This document shows positions 19,225 through 27,832 of a stretch of DNA of 64,000 nt, in pieces (the stretch's first letter is position 1; each line of letters starts with the position of its first letter). This DNA is from Gemmatimonadota bacterium. GTDB lineage: Bacteria > Gemmatimonadota > Gemmatimonadetes > Gemmatimonadales > GWC2-71-9. A program made the position numbers and the translations under genes. The stretch is from the NCBI GenBank assembly GCA_016874005.1, contig VGVQ01000002.1, positions 62,001 to 126,000 on the forward strand. The letters are read 5' to 3'. The notes beneath the pieces were generated by a model. That model was not told where the DNA came from. It searched no databases and saw only the letters and a program-made list of their open reading frames with translations.

Positions 19225-20742
19225 TCACCGCCGGGCCGCTCCCTTGGCGGCGCTCGACGCGATGAAACGGCGAATGTCCTCGTTGGAGCTCATGAGATCC
19301 TCCTGCCGCAGGTACATCATGTGTCCAGAGCGGTAGCCCTTGAAGCTGATCCGATCCTGGAAGCGGCCGGCCGGATCCATCGCCCACATGTTGTACTTGG
19401 CATCGAAATACGGCGTTCCGCCGTCATAGTACCCCGACTGCACCAGGACGTGGAGGTACGGGTTGGCGCCCATCGCTTGCTGGAGGTCGAGCCCGGTCCG
19501 GTCACCCGACCGATTCCACGGACTGACCGGCCCGAACAGCCAGTATTGGAGGTCGGTCTTCCAGCCCAACCCCTCACGGAGATAGTGGTTGATCGCCGGG
19601 GCGAAGGCGTGATTCCACGAGGTCAACGCCGGGTCGAAGTCCGGTGACTCGCCGGCGTCCTCCCGATCGAGGCCCCGGTAGCGGGAGTCGAGCCGGCCAA
19701 CCGTCAGCCCACGCTCGCGGAGCAGCTCCTTCCAGAAGAACGAGGTTGGCACCGACAACGAGTGTTGCCGGACCACCGCCTCGCGGAGCCCACTGTACCT
19801 AGCAACCTGGGTGACCAAGTCGTCGCGAACCGGCGCCTCGAGCGAACCGCCTCTCGTGAGCGCGGGGACCAAGCGATCGACGGTGAACCGCTCGACCTCG
19901 GGAAGCAACTGGTCCAGATCGCGCGACTGGAGCTCCGGCGCCAGAGCCTTGTGGTACCAGGCCGTCGCCGTGAAATAGGGCAGCGTCAGGGCCGCCCCGA
20001 CCGGGCCATCGCGGCCAAGGCCAAGTCCGGTCGGCGAGACCAGGATGACCCCGTTGAGGTACATCCAATGGGCGGCTTGCAGCCGTTGGGCCAGGCCGGC
20101 AACCCGGGTCGTTCCGTAGCTCTCGCCGATCAGGTACTTGGGGCTCGCCCAGCGACCGGCTCGGCCCACGAAAGCGTCGATCCAGCGGGCCAGATACCCG
20201 ATGTCCTCATTGACCCCGAAGAACTGCTCCCGCTTCTGCTCGCCGATGATCCGAGAGAACCCGGTATTGACCGGGTCGACGTAAACGATGTCCGAGACGT
20301 CGAGAATCGAGTGAGGGTTGTCTTGAACCCCGTACGGCTGGACCGGAAACCCCTCGGCGTCGATCCGGAGCAGCTTCGGTCCGGTGTAGGCCACGTGCAT
20401 CCACACCGAAGCCGACCCCGGCCCGCCGTTGAAGGAGATCATCAGCGGCCGGGTGCTCTTGTCAACGACGTCCGTCCGCTCATAGAACGTGTGGAACATC
20501 GTGGCGATCGGGAGGCCCTTGTCATCCCAAACCGGCTGATTCCCAACCGTGACGCGGTAGGGGATTCGCTGCCCCTTGATGGTGACGACCCCCTCGCGGC
20601 GGGTCACCGAATCGGTCGGGAACTTGACGGTGCCAGCAGGCGCTGGACTCGGGCTGGGGGGCCGGTCCTGGGCGCCGACCCGAGCGGTGCCCAGGACGAG
20701 TGCCACCGACCACCAGGCAAAGGCGCGAACCATCGTCGGCAT
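19225..20742 (-). CDS. S10 family serine carboxypeptidase
   Basis: A roughly 505-residue secreted peptidase (start at 20742 or 20733; both open into the same signal peptide ending VGAQ). The oxyanion loop NGGPGSASVW and the nucleophile motif GESYGTTR are clear, and the catalytic histidine is in YRSGHMMYL near the C-terminus. The catalytic Asp is expected about 60 residues before it (QSGYYDGGTPY region). Family members remove C-terminal residues at acid pH. The longer track ORF runs back through the divergent intergenic region and is not credible. Confidence 0.92.
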   Translation of the reverse strand: MPTMVRAFAWWSVALVLGTARVGAQDRPPSPSPAPAGTVKFPTDSVTRREGVVTIKGQRIPYRVTVGNQPVWDDKGLPIATMFHTFYERTDVVDKSTRPLMISFNGGPGSASVWMHVAYTGPKLLRIDAEGFPVQPYGVQDNPHSILDVSDIVYVDPVNTGFSRIIGEQKREQFFGVNEDIGYLARWIDAFVGRAGRWASPKYLIGESYGTTRVAGLAQRLQAAHWMYLNGVILVSPTGLGLGRDGPVGAALTLPYFTATAWYHKALAPELQSRDLDQLLPEVERFTVDRLVPALTRGGSLEAPVRDDLVTQVARYSGLREAVVRQHSLSVPTSFFWKELLRERGLTVGRLDSRYRGLDREDAGESPDFDPALTSWNHAFAPAINHYLREGLGWKTDLQYWLFGPVSPWNRSGDRTGLDLQQAMGANPYLHVLVQSGYYDGGTPYFDAKYNMWAMDPAGRFQDRISFKGYRSGHMMYLRQEDLMSSNEDIRRFIASSAAKGAARR

Positions 20743-20839
20743 CCACCGAATGAGTTGGGCGGAGTCTACGTCAAGGAACCCGAGGGGGCAAACCGCGACC
20801 GGATTGCCTGGCTCGCAACCGCGGGCTAACCTTGGCCCC

Positions 20840-21799
20840 GTGCGGCTCACCGCCTTCCTTGCCGCGGCGATCATCGGCTGCGGCCCGACCCCGAACCCGC
20901 CGGCTTCCGGCGTTTCGGAGCCAGCCGTCTCCACCGGCACTCACCTCACCGCTGACGGCGTCCGACTCTGGTACCGGATCGTTGGAACGGGCTCGGCGAC
21001 GGTCATCGTGCCGGCGGCGAATTACTTCACCACCCTGATCGATTCGCTGGCCTCCGCCGACCGGCGAATCGTTCTCTACGACTCCCGAGGCCGGGGTCGC
21101 TCCGACAGCGTGACCGCGGACCATACCGGCGTCGAGTTCGACGTCGCCGACCTCGACGAGATCCGCGAGGCGGTCGGAGCCCCGTCCGTCACGATCCTGG
21201 CCTGGTCGGGCATCGCCGTCGCGGCCACCCGATACGCGCTTCGCCACCCGGACCGGGTCGACCGCCTGGTTTTGATCGCGCCGGTTGGGCCGCGTTGGCA
21301 TCCTTACTGGGACTCGATGCGGGTCAATGCCAGGGCCCGGGTCGACACCGGGGCGGCCGCCGCGCTGGAACGCCGGGTCGCGGCGGGAGCGTTCGCTCGA
21401 GATCAGGCCGGCCTCTGTCGCGCTCGGGCCGCTCTCAGCGATGCGACCGGCTTCGCCGATTCGGCGGTGGCCCGGCGCCGGCCCGATGTCTGCGACTCGC
21501 CGAACGAATGGCCGGATCGCTACGGGATTTACGTCGGTCGTTTGCTCCGGACTTTGGAGGGGTACGATCTGCGGCCCGACCTGCGCCGACTCGGCCAGCC
21601 CCTCCTGGTGATTCACGGCGTTCGCGACAACATCCCGGTGGCGGCCAGCCGAGAATGGGTGGCGAGCGCCCCAACGGCCCGGCTGCTGCTCCTCGAAGGC
21701 GTCGGGCACTGGCCCCATCTCGAGCAGCCGGCCACCGTGCTCGCGGCCCTCCGCGCCTTTGCCAGCGGCGCCTGGCCCGAGGGCACGGAGCCGCGTTAG
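20840..21799 (+). CDS. alpha/beta hydrolase, probable lipoprotein
   Basis: A 319-residue hydrolase starting at GTG 20840, giving a lipobox-like leader (AAAIIGC). The catalytic triad is likely Ser in LAWSGIAVA, Asp in VIHGVRDNIP and His in GVGHWPHLEQP; the nucleophile elbow has Ala in place of the first Gly of GxSxG. DSRGRGRSD marks the oxyanion strand. No clear ribosome site is visible, so translation may be leaderless. Divergent from the S10 gene; its TAG stop overlaps the kinase gene stop by TTAG inside a CGTTAGGC octamer. Substrate unknown. Confidence 0.82.
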   Translation: MRLTAFLAAAIIGCGPTPNPPASGVSEPAVSTGTHLTADGVRLWYRIVGTGSATVIVPAANYFTTLIDSLASADRRIVLYDSRGRGRSDSVTADHTGVEFDVADLDEIREAVGAPSVTILAWSGIAVAATRYALRHPDRVDRLVLIAPVGPRWHPYWDSMRVNARARVDTGAAAALERRVAAGAFARDQAGLCRARAALSDATGFADSAVARRRPDVCDSPNEWPDRYGIYVGRLLRTLEGYDLRPDLRRLGQPLLVIHGVRDNIPVAASREWVASAPTARLLLLEGVGHWPHLEQPATVLAALRAFASGAWPEGTEPR

Positions 21800-22926
21800 G
21801 CGGACGAACCCGACCGGCCCCTGCCGCCCGGCGCCCGACGGCCACCCTTCCGGCCGACCAACGCCCAGAAACGCGGTTCGCTGAGAATCACGATCCGGTG
21901 CCCCTTCGCGGCCAGTCGGCGCAGTTCGAGGAGTTTCCGGCCGCCGACCCGGCCGGCGACCTGCAGCGGGTTGGGCCGGCCCCGGACCAGCACGTCCGTC
22001 TTCGAATTGGGACTCGACTGCACGATCGCCCCGGCTCGGCGGGCCGCGGCGATCGCCTCTCGGCGCGGCCTGGTCAGGAAACCGGTGAACGAAAGACGGC
22101 GACCGGCCAGGCGTTCGACCCGCCCGGCGACCAACCGCTTGGGCGGCTGCCGAAGGGCGGCGATCAGCTCGGCCGCCGTTTCATAGCGCTTGGCCCGATC
22201 CCCAAGGCACCGATGGATCACCTCTTTCAACTCGTCGCTGCACGCCAGGCCGCGAACATCCCGGCTCCGCATCGGAGTCGTCACGTCGCCTCGGAGGAGC
22301 ATCGCGATCAGTTGGCCGACCTGGTAGACGTCGTCCCGCTGTTGCCATTTACGGACCTTGCCCCAGGCGATTTCGGTCGGCGCGCCCAAGGGATTGAAGG
22401 CATCGGCGGTCACCCCGTGCCTGCTGAATTGGTGGGTCGCGATCCCGAAATCACCCAGCTTGAGCCGCTCGCCAGCGCAGACGAACACGTTGAACGGAGT
22501 CAGGTCCCGATGGAGCGCCTGGCCTCGGTGGAGCGCGTCGAGCGTATCGAGGACCGCGGCGATCTCGCCGCGGACGAACCGCTCCGACTGACCGCCCTTC
22601 GCTTCGAGCCAGGCGCCGAGATCGCCGTGCTCCGCATACTCCATGACCAAGCAGTAGCGGATCTCGGCCGCCGCGGCGTCGACGAACCGGTCGTAGACCG
22701 TCAACGCCCGCGGCCTTCGCGCCAACATCTGCGCGAAATAGGCCTCCCGGAGCCACCCGGTCAACCAGTGGCTCACCTTCACGCAGACCTGTTCCGGAAG
22801 CGAGCCGCGGGGGGATGGGCTCGCGAGATAGATCGCGCCGAAGCCGCCCTTGCCGATCAGGCGATCGAGTCGGTAGTTCCGACCGGTTTCGGTGCTTCGC
22901 AGCTCGGATAGCCCGGAGGCGGTCAT
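21796..22926 (-). CDS. Ser/Thr protein kinase fused to a C-terminal BRCT domain
   Basis: A 376-residue cytosolic protein with no membrane helix. The kinase domain (about 17-265) has the glycine loop GKGGFGAIY, Lys50 (VCVK), HRDLTPFN (Asp141, Asn146) and DFG (159-161), so it should be active. Residues about 270-357 read as a BRCT domain: LAGRRLSFTGFLTRPRREA, AGAIVQSSPNSKTDVLVRG, GRKLLELRRLAAKGHRIVILSEPRFW, as in the C-terminus of NAD-dependent DNA ligase. BRCT domains often bind phosphopeptides or DNA ends. The ATG overlaps the stop of the zinc-ribbon gene, so it is the third gene of the bactofilin operon. The fusion is the most unusual architecture in the window. Confidence 0.9.
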   Translation of the reverse strand: MTASGLSELRSTETGRNYRLDRLIGKGGFGAIYLASPSPRGSLPEQVCVKVSHWLTGWLREAYFAQMLARRPRALTVYDRFVDAAAAEIRYCLVMEYAEHGDLGAWLEAKGGQSERFVRGEIAAVLDTLDALHRGQALHRDLTPFNVFVCAGERLKLGDFGIATHQFSRHGVTADAFNPLGAPTEIAWGKVRKWQQRDDVYQVGQLIAMLLRGDVTTPMRSRDVRGLACSDELKEVIHRCLGDRAKRYETAAELIAALRQPPKRLVAGRVERLAGRRLSFTGFLTRPRREAIAAARRAGAIVQSSPNSKTDVLVRGRPNPLQVAGRVGGRKLLELRRLAAKGHRIVILSEPRFWALVGRKGGRRAPGGRGRSGSSA

Positions 22927-23270
22927 CGCCGTGGGGAGAACACCTCGACCGTCAACGAGAAGGTTCGACCCTCTCCGCCCTGGAGCGCGCCCACCCCGAC
23001 GACGTGACGAGCGACGTCTTCGCCTTTTTCGTTCTTGATCGCGACCACGACCGAGTACTCCCAGGGATCCGCGCCGGCGGGATGTCGAATGGTGCCATCG
23101 ACCTTGAGCGGAATGGCCGTCGGCGCCGTTCGTGCCCCTCCAGCCGCACCGGGGTCGAAGCGAAGATGGTGGCGACAGGCCGGGCAGACGCTGGCGCTCT
23201 CCAAGATCGTCGTCCGGCAATGCGGACAATTGCGGGTGGCACCGGCGGCGCCGGCCCGGGCGCTACTCAT
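22923..23270 (-). CDS. zinc-ribbon protein with beta-rich C-terminal domain
   Basis: A 115-residue soluble protein. A short N-terminal zinc ribbon (CPHC, residues 15-18; CPAC, 29-32) is followed by a beta-rich domain (about 50-112) with WEYSVVVAIKNEKGEDVARHVVG, a pattern like small beta-sandwich interaction modules. I do not recognise a named family for the second part. ATGA overlaps join it to both neighbours, bactofilin upstream and kinase-BRCT downstream, so the three products are probably made in fixed ratio and act together, perhaps with this one as adaptor. Confidence 0.82.
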   Translation of the reverse strand: MSSARAGAAGATRNCPHCRTTILESASVCPACRHHLRFDPGAAGGARTAPTAIPLKVDGTIRHPAGADPWEYSVVVAIKNEKGEDVARHVVGVGALQGGEGRTFSLTVEVFSPRR

Positions 23271-23737
23271 GACCCGGCTCGGACCTCGCCCCAGCCGAAC
23301 TCGACCTGCCCCCGCATCTTCGAACCGGCAGCGACGGTCAACGAACCCGCCTTGAGATTGCCGTTGAGCACCCCGGTATCGAGCAGCTCGACCCGAGAGG
23401 CCTCGTCGACGTTACCCTCGAGCTCACCAGCGATGACCACCGCGGCCGCGCGGACCCCGCCGATCACTTTCGCCCCGGTTTCGATGGTGACGTTGCCCTT
23501 GACGTGCACGTCGCCTTGGAACTTTCCGGCGATCCGAATGTGCCCCGAGCCCTCGATCTTCCCCTCGATGGTAATGCCGCTCGCGATCACCGATTCCTTG
23601 GTTCCCTCGACCGGTTTCGCCGCGGCATAGCTCGGCGGCAGATCGACCCTCGGCTCGGGGTCCCTCTTGGGAAGGTCGGCGACGGGCGCGGCCAGCGACT
23701 TCGGCACCGGCTGATCTTTCCAGATGGCCATGGGCAA
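23267..23737 (-). CDS. bactofilin (polymer-forming cytoskeletal protein)
   Basis: A 156-residue bactofilin. The Pro/Lys-rich N-terminus (about 1-48) precedes the beta-helix domain (about 50-140), whose regular hydrophobic spacing is seen in ITIEGKIEGSGHIRIAGKFQGDV, VKGNVTIETGAKVIGGVRA and VIAGELEGNV. Bactofilins polymerise without nucleotides and place cell-wall or polarity factors. The start is 23737 or the ATG six bases on. First gene of the bactofilin/zinc-ribbon/kinase-BRCT unit, with a candidate TATACT -10 about 40 bases upstream. Confidence 0.93.
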   Translation of the reverse strand: MPMAIWKDQPVPKSLAAPVADLPKRDPEPRVDLPPSYAAAKPVEGTKESVIASGITIEGKIEGSGHIRIAGKFQGDVHVKGNVTIETGAKVIGGVRAAAVVIAGELEGNVDEASRVELLDTGVLNGNLKAGSLTVAAGSKMRGQVEFGWGEVRAGS

Positions 23738-23775
23738 GAGTCCTGTGTTGGTGTGTTAGGTGGGGCCCTTCCACA

Positions 23776-23781
23776 AGTATA
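23776..23781 (-). promoter_or_regulatory. possible -10 element (TATACT) of the bactofilin operon
   Basis: On the minus strand TATACT lies 38 nt before the bactofilin start and just downstream of the terminator hairpin of the preceding gene. That is the position expected for a new promoter. Confidence 0.4.
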
Positions 23782-23786
23782 GAGGA

Positions 23787-23832
23787 AGCCCCCGCCGGTG
23801 GGAATCCGGACCGATTCCCGCCAGCGGGGGCT
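23787..23832 (-). terminator. long hairpin after the PEP-CTERM gene
   Basis: Outer stem AGCCCCCGC / GCGGGGGCT continues through one mismatch into GGTGGGAATC / GATTCCCGCC, with a short loop. There is no long T-run. It separates the PEP-CTERM gene from the bactofilin promoter. Confidence 0.6.
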
Positions 23833-23852
23833 GCTCGGCGCGTTCCCCCAGG

Positions 23853-24161
23853 TTACGGCGGCGTGCCCCGGCGCCGATGCCGAACAGCCGCGACCGCCAC
23901 CAACCCGGCCCCCAGCAGGAGGACCGAGGCAGGCTCCGGCACGGTGGTCGCCAGCCCTCCCGGGCCCTCGACTCGGCTCCCGCCCCCCAGTCGGCCCGGT
24001 TCGGCACGCCGGTCCTCCGCCAGGATCCGTGGCACCCCGTTGGCGCAGGTGGCAAATGCCACCCGACACTCTTCCGCAGCCACGGGGCCCACCCCCCCGA
24101 CCGCGAGCAGCGCGGCCACCGCGCCAGCACTCCGATTCCCCACCCTTTCCCCCGTTCGCAT
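23853..24161 (-). CDS. small PEP-CTERM sorted surface protein
   Basis: About 102 residues. It has an N-terminal signal peptide (AGAVAALLAVGGVGPVAA) and a C-terminal PEP-CTERM sorting signal: VPEPASVLLLGAGLVAVAAV followed by RHRRR. Proteins with this signal are processed by exosortase (EpsH/XrtA type) in Gram-negative bacteria. The mature part is only about 50 residues, with two cysteines (ECRVAFATCANGV) that could form a disulfide. The start is uncertain: ATG 24161, or GTG 24188 adding nine residues. No exosortase gene lies in this window. Confidence 0.65.
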   Translation of the reverse strand: MRTGERVGNRSAGAVAALLAVGGVGPVAAEECRVAFATCANGVPRILAEDRRAEPGRLGGGSRVEGPGGLATTVPEPASVLLLGAGLVAVAAVRHRRRGTPP

Positions 24162-24242
24162 TGACCAGCCAACGGTAGGAAGCGCCACCGACCCACGCCA
24201 GCGCGAAAGTCGGCCATTTCACCGCGAAAAACTCCGGTTCCA

Positions 24243-24309
24243 CGCAGGCTCCTGCGCGCCAACGGCCCGCGATGGAGAGCAGACTGTCGGCGCTGCAGGC
24301 CCCTGCGCG
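24243..24309. repeat. pair of imperfect 15-nt repeats with self-pairing cores
   Basis: GCAGGCTCCTGCGCG and GCAGGCCCCTGCGCG differ at one base and lie about 50 bases apart between the M23 and PEP-CTERM genes. Each core (GCAGG/CCTGC) can form a small hairpin. Confidence 0.4.
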
Positions 24310-24311
24310 AG

Positions 24312-25445
24312 CTACTTCCGAAAGGCAGTGACCCGATTCTCGAGTGGCAGTTCTTCCCGCCGTTCGGTTGGGGGCCCGCGCGCCGACCAGCTTCCAGGAA
24401 ATTCCGGAGCCAGGCCGAGATCCTGATAGCTGGCGATGACGAAGGCGATCCCTTCAGTGGCCAGCGGTGAAGGGGCATCGCCGAGGTGGAAATGGAGGTG
24501 GGGCGCCGTCGAATTCCCCGAGTTCCCCAGGCGGCCGACTTCCTGACCGGGGCGCACCATCTCGCCAACCCGGACCCGAATCGATCCCGGGATGAGATGG
24601 GCGTAGAAGGCGAATCGACCGCCGCCGAGGTCGAGAATGACATGGTTCCCACCGACCGTCTCGAGCGTGATTGGGACCGCCATGGTTGGCGCGAAGGGGA
24701 CGTTCTCGATGATGCTGTCCTTGACCGCCACCACTTTGCCGCGGGCGACCGCGAGCAGCGGCTCGCCGTATCCGAACCAGTTCTCGTTCCTGGTCGAATC
24801 GCCTTGCCATGCCGATCCGCCCGGACCCAGCCTGATCCAGTCGGTGGCGAAACGCTGCGGGATCCGGGGCAGTCCGTCGAGCGGGATCACCGTGCGCCGA
24901 TGGCCCGAGCTGTTCCCCGGGCCGTTGACCGCGACCCAGGGACCGCCACGAAGCGGTGAAGCCAGCACCGGGACCGCCGCCTGCTCGACAGCCACAGCCG
25001 TCGCCAGCAGATCCGTCGTGCTGCCTTGCTCGAGCGAATCGGCGTGGGTGACCGACAACCGATGGGTCAGCCGGGCCGGTGCCGATCCAGCCGGCACGGA
25101 CAGGTGGAGAAACAGGACCGCCTGCCGGCCGCCGCCCAGGATGCGCCCGTCGCCGGTCTCGCCCACCCGAGCCATCGCGACCCGAAGCGAGTCGCCGGCC
25201 CGGGTGGCCAGGACCAGACCGTCCCCGATCACCTCGACCTGCCGGATCGCCGCCCCTCGCCGAGCCACGTTGGTGATCCGGAGCTCGTAGATCAGATGGT
25301 CGCGACCCTCGGCCCGAACCGGTTGAGGTGGCTTCGGAAGCCGCACTTCGAGGGGCACCATTCCGGGCAGTTGCGCCTCCCCCGGACCCGGTACCATTGA
25401 CGACAGCAGCAGCACTGCCCCCGTCCCCACGGCGATCCGTCCCAT
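24312..25445 (-). CDS. M23 family metallopeptidase (LytM/peptidoglycan endopeptidase type)
   Basis: A 377-residue exported protein. A signal peptide (ending GEAQ) is followed by a beta-sandwich N-terminal domain and a C-terminal M23 domain with the visible motifs FAFYAHLIPGS, GEMVRPGQEVGRLGNSGNS and APHLHFHLGD. The HLHFH pair and upstream histidine are the usual zinc/catalytic residues; the first ligand pair (HxxxD) is not obvious, the place being taken by NENWFGYGEP, so activity may be altered. AAGGAG lies five bases before the ATG. Divergent from the NfeD gene. Role in cell-wall cleavage is inferred. Confidence 0.87.
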   Translation of the reverse strand: MGRIAVGTGAVLLLSSMVPGPGEAQLPGMVPLEVRLPKPPQPVRAEGRDHLIYELRITNVARRGAAIRQVEVIGDGLVLATRAGDSLRVAMARVGETGDGRILGGGRQAVLFLHLSVPAGSAPARLTHRLSVTHADSLEQGSTTDLLATAVAVEQAAVPVLASPLRGGPWVAVNGPGNSSGHRRTVIPLDGLPRIPQRFATDWIRLGPGGSAWQGDSTRNENWFGYGEPLLAVARGKVVAVKDSIIENVPFAPTMAVPITLETVGGNHVILDLGGGRFAFYAHLIPGSIRVRVGEMVRPGQEVGRLGNSGNSTAPHLHFHLGDAPSPLATEGIAFVIASYQDLGLAPEFPGSWSARGPPTERREELPLENRVTAFRK

Positions 25446-25460
25446 CCCCCGCTCCTTGAT

Positions 25461-25466
25461 TATCTT
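25461..25466 (+). promoter_or_regulatory. possible -10 element (TATCTT)
   Basis: TATCTT lies 29 nt before the NfeD gene start in the 50-base divergent gap shared with the M23 gene. It is identical to the elements at 9220 and 49195. Confidence 0.4.
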
Positions 25467-25495
25467 TCGCCATCGCCTCTTGCGATGGAGTACCT

Positions 25496-26809
25496 ATGCT
25501 TCGCTCGTGGATTCTGCTGGGCTTTGCGGTCTCGGGTATCGCGGGGACGACCCTTGGCCAGGAGAGGACGGTCTACCGGATCCCCGTGACCGGAACGATC
25601 GAAAACGGCCTCGCGCCCTACGTCGCCCGGTTGCTGCGCGAGGCAGCCGAGGCCGGGGCCGATGCGGCGCTCCTCGACATTGACACTCCCGGAGGCCGAG
25701 TCGACGCCGCCGAGCGGATTGTCAACGCGGTCCGAGGCAGTACGGTTCCGGTATACGCTTTCGTCAACCCACGGGCTTACAGCGCCGGCGCCATGATCGC
25801 GCTGGCGGCCAAGGAAATCTACCTCGATCCGGCGGGAGTGCTCGGGGCCGCCACGCCGGTCGATGGTCAGGGCGGCAAAATGTCGGAGAAGTATGTCAGC
25901 GCCATGCGGGCAGCGTTTCGGGCCTTGGCCGAGGCCAGCGGCCGAGACCCCGCTGTGGCGGAGGCCATGGTCGACGAGTCGATTGAGGTGCCGGGGGTCA
26001 AGGCCCCGGGCAAATTGCTCACCTTGACCGCCGCCGAAGCCATCAAACTCGGCTATGGCAAGCCGGCCACCGGGACCGACGCCCTGCTCGCCGCGGTCGG
26101 GTTGGAGGGTGCCCGGGTGGTTACCCCCAAGGTCAACTGGGCTGAAATGGTGGTCCGCTTTCTGACCAATCCGGTCGTCTCGCCCCTGTTGCTCTCCCTC
26201 GGAATGCTCGGCCTCGTCTTCGAGATCAAAGCGGGTCACTTCGGGATCGGCGGCTTGGTGAGCCTCACGTCGTTGGGACTCTTCTTCGGGTCGGGGATCA
26301 TTCTCGGGCTCGCCGGTTGGGAGGAGATTATCCTCCTCGGGTTGGGCTTCCTCGCCATCGGAATCGAGGTGTTCCTCTTGCCGGGGTTCGGCGTCGCGGG
26401 CGTGCTCGGGTTGGGTCTCGTGGCCACCTCCCTCGTCATGGGCCTGCTCGGGAGCTTCCCGACGGCCGGCGACTTCGGCATGGCCGGGTTGATCCTCCTG
26501 GCGGCCGTGGTGATCACCGTGTCGGTGGTCTACGGGTGGCTGCGCCACCTGCCGACCAGCACTCGGTTCCGGCGCATCCTCTTGCAGGACGGCCTCGCGG
26601 CAAACGAGGGATACGTCTCGGCCCTCCCCCGCGGCGACCTGGTCGGCAAGACCGGGACGGCCGTTACCGACCTTCGCCCGGCCGGCACGGCCCTGGTCGG
26701 GGACGAGCGACTGGACGTAGTCAGCGAGGGAGCGTACATCAAGCAGGGCGCCACCATTACCGTGCTGCATTCCGATGGCTACCGCCATGTCGTGCGGGCC
26801 ACCGACTAA
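25496..26809 (+). CDS. NfeD family membrane serine protease (ClpP-like)
   Basis: A 437-residue protein of the long NfeD (1b) type. A signal peptide is followed by a ClpP-fold protease domain with nucleophile Ser96 in AYSAGAM and a likely general base in KMSEKY (Lys128 or Lys132). There are about four to six membrane helices (residues 220-350) and a C-terminal OB-fold (about 370-435). Long NfeD proteins are typically encoded beside flotillin/stomatin genes and are thought to clip membrane proteins. The floA gene follows after 18 bases, which supports the assignment. Confidence 0.93.
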   Translation: MLRSWILLGFAVSGIAGTTLGQERTVYRIPVTGTIENGLAPYVARLLREAAEAGADAALLDIDTPGGRVDAAERIVNAVRGSTVPVYAFVNPRAYSAGAMIALAAKEIYLDPAGVLGAATPVDGQGGKMSEKYVSAMRAAFRALAEASGRDPAVAEAMVDESIEVPGVKAPGKLLTLTAAEAIKLGYGKPATGTDALLAAVGLEGARVVTPKVNWAEMVVRFLTNPVVSPLLLSLGMLGLVFEIKAGHFGIGGLVSLTSLGLFFGSGIILGLAGWEEIILLGLGFLAIGIEVFLLPGFGVAGVLGLGLVATSLVMGLLGSFPTAGDFGMAGLILLAAVVITVSVVYGWLRHLPTSTRFRRILLQDGLAANEGYVSALPRGDLVGKTGTAVTDLRPAGTALVGDERLDVVSEGAYIKQGATITVLHSDGYRHVVRATD

Positions 26810-26827
26810 CCGAAAGGAACAGCCGCA

Positions 26828-27832
26828 GTGAATCCAGATACCCTCGGCCTCGGCCTGATCATCGCGCTGCTGTTTGCGGCCATGATCGTCATCTCGATCT
26901 TCTTTCGGTTCGTCCCGATCGGCCTCTGGTTTCAGGCCCTGGTTTCCGGCGTCCGGGTTTCCTTCCTGGAGTTGTTCTTCATGCGGTTTCGGAAGGTCGA
27001 TCCGCGCTCCATCGTCAACCCGCTGATCAACTCGCACAAAGCCGGCCTTCAACTCACGGCCCGCGAATTGGAATCCCACTTCCTCTCGGGCGGCAACGTA
27101 GCTCGGGTGATCAACGCGCTCATTTCCTCGGACAAGGCCGGCATCACCCTCGACTTCAAGCAAGCGACCGCGATCGACTTGGCAGGGCGGGACGTGTTCG
27201 AGGCCGTCCAGGTCAGCGTCAACCCCAAGGTGATCACCACCCCGAAGGTCGCCGCCATGGCGAAGGACGGGATCCAACTCCTCGCCATCGCTCGCGTCAC
27301 CGTCAGGGCCAACATCAACCGCCTGGTCGGCGGCGCCGGCGAAGAGACCATCCTCGCCCGGGTGGGCGAAGGGATCGTCAGCACGATCGGTTCGGCGGCC
27401 AGCCACAAGGCGGTGCTCGAGAACCCGGACATGATCTCCAAGACGGTCCTGGCCAAGGGCCTGGATGCCGGGACGGCATTCGAGATTCTTTCGATCGACA
27501 TTGCCGACGTCGACGTTGGCAAGAACATCGGCGCCGAGCTCCAAACCGACCAGGCGGAGGCCGATAAGCGGATCGCCCAAGCCAAAGCCGAGGAGCGTCG
27601 AGCCCTCGCGGTCGCGATGGAGCAGGAATTCAAGGCCGAGGTTCAACGAGAGCGCGCCAAGCTCGTCGCGGCGGAAGCCCAGATACCGCTGGCGATGGCC
27701 GACGCGTTCCGGAAGGGCACCTTCGGCGTCATGGACTATCAGCGCTACCGCAACCTCGAAGCCGACACCCAGATGCGAGCGGCGATCGCCGGCGGACCTG
27801 ACACCGGACCGAGTGGTCCGATCGGCGGCTAA
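26828..27832 (+). CDS. floA: flotillin-like protein FloA
   Basis: A 334-residue member of the FloA (YqfA/UPF0365) family at normal length. The N-terminal hydrophobic hairpin (about 8-30) anchors it, followed by the SPFH domain and a coiled, Ala/Glu-rich C-terminal region ([20 protein letters not shown]). The start is GTG with AAAGGA upstream. FloA organises functional membrane microdomains together with its NfeD partner, encoded just upstream. The stop codon shares one base with the next start (TAATG). Confidence 0.94.
   Translation: MNPDTLGLGLIIALLFAAMIVISIFFRFVPIGLWFQALVSGVRVSFLELFFMRFRKVDPRSIVNPLINSHKAGLQLTARELESHFLSGGNVARVINALISSDKAGITLDFKQATAIDLAGRDVFEAVQVSVNPKVITTPKVAAMAKDGIQLLAIARVTVRANINRLVGGAGEETILARVGEGIVSTIGSAASHKAVLENPDMISKTVLAKGLDAGTAFEILSIDIADVDVGKNIGAELQTDQAEADKRIAQAKAEERRALAVAMEQEFKAEVQRERAKLVAAEAQIPLAMADAFRKGTFGVMDYQRYRNLEADTQMRAAIAGGPDTGPSGPIGG

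Noticed and set aside
25460-27646. 728-residue minus-strand ORF opposite nfeD-floA
   Set aside because: Asp/His/Gly/Arg-rich shadow; both plus-strand genes are clear family members.
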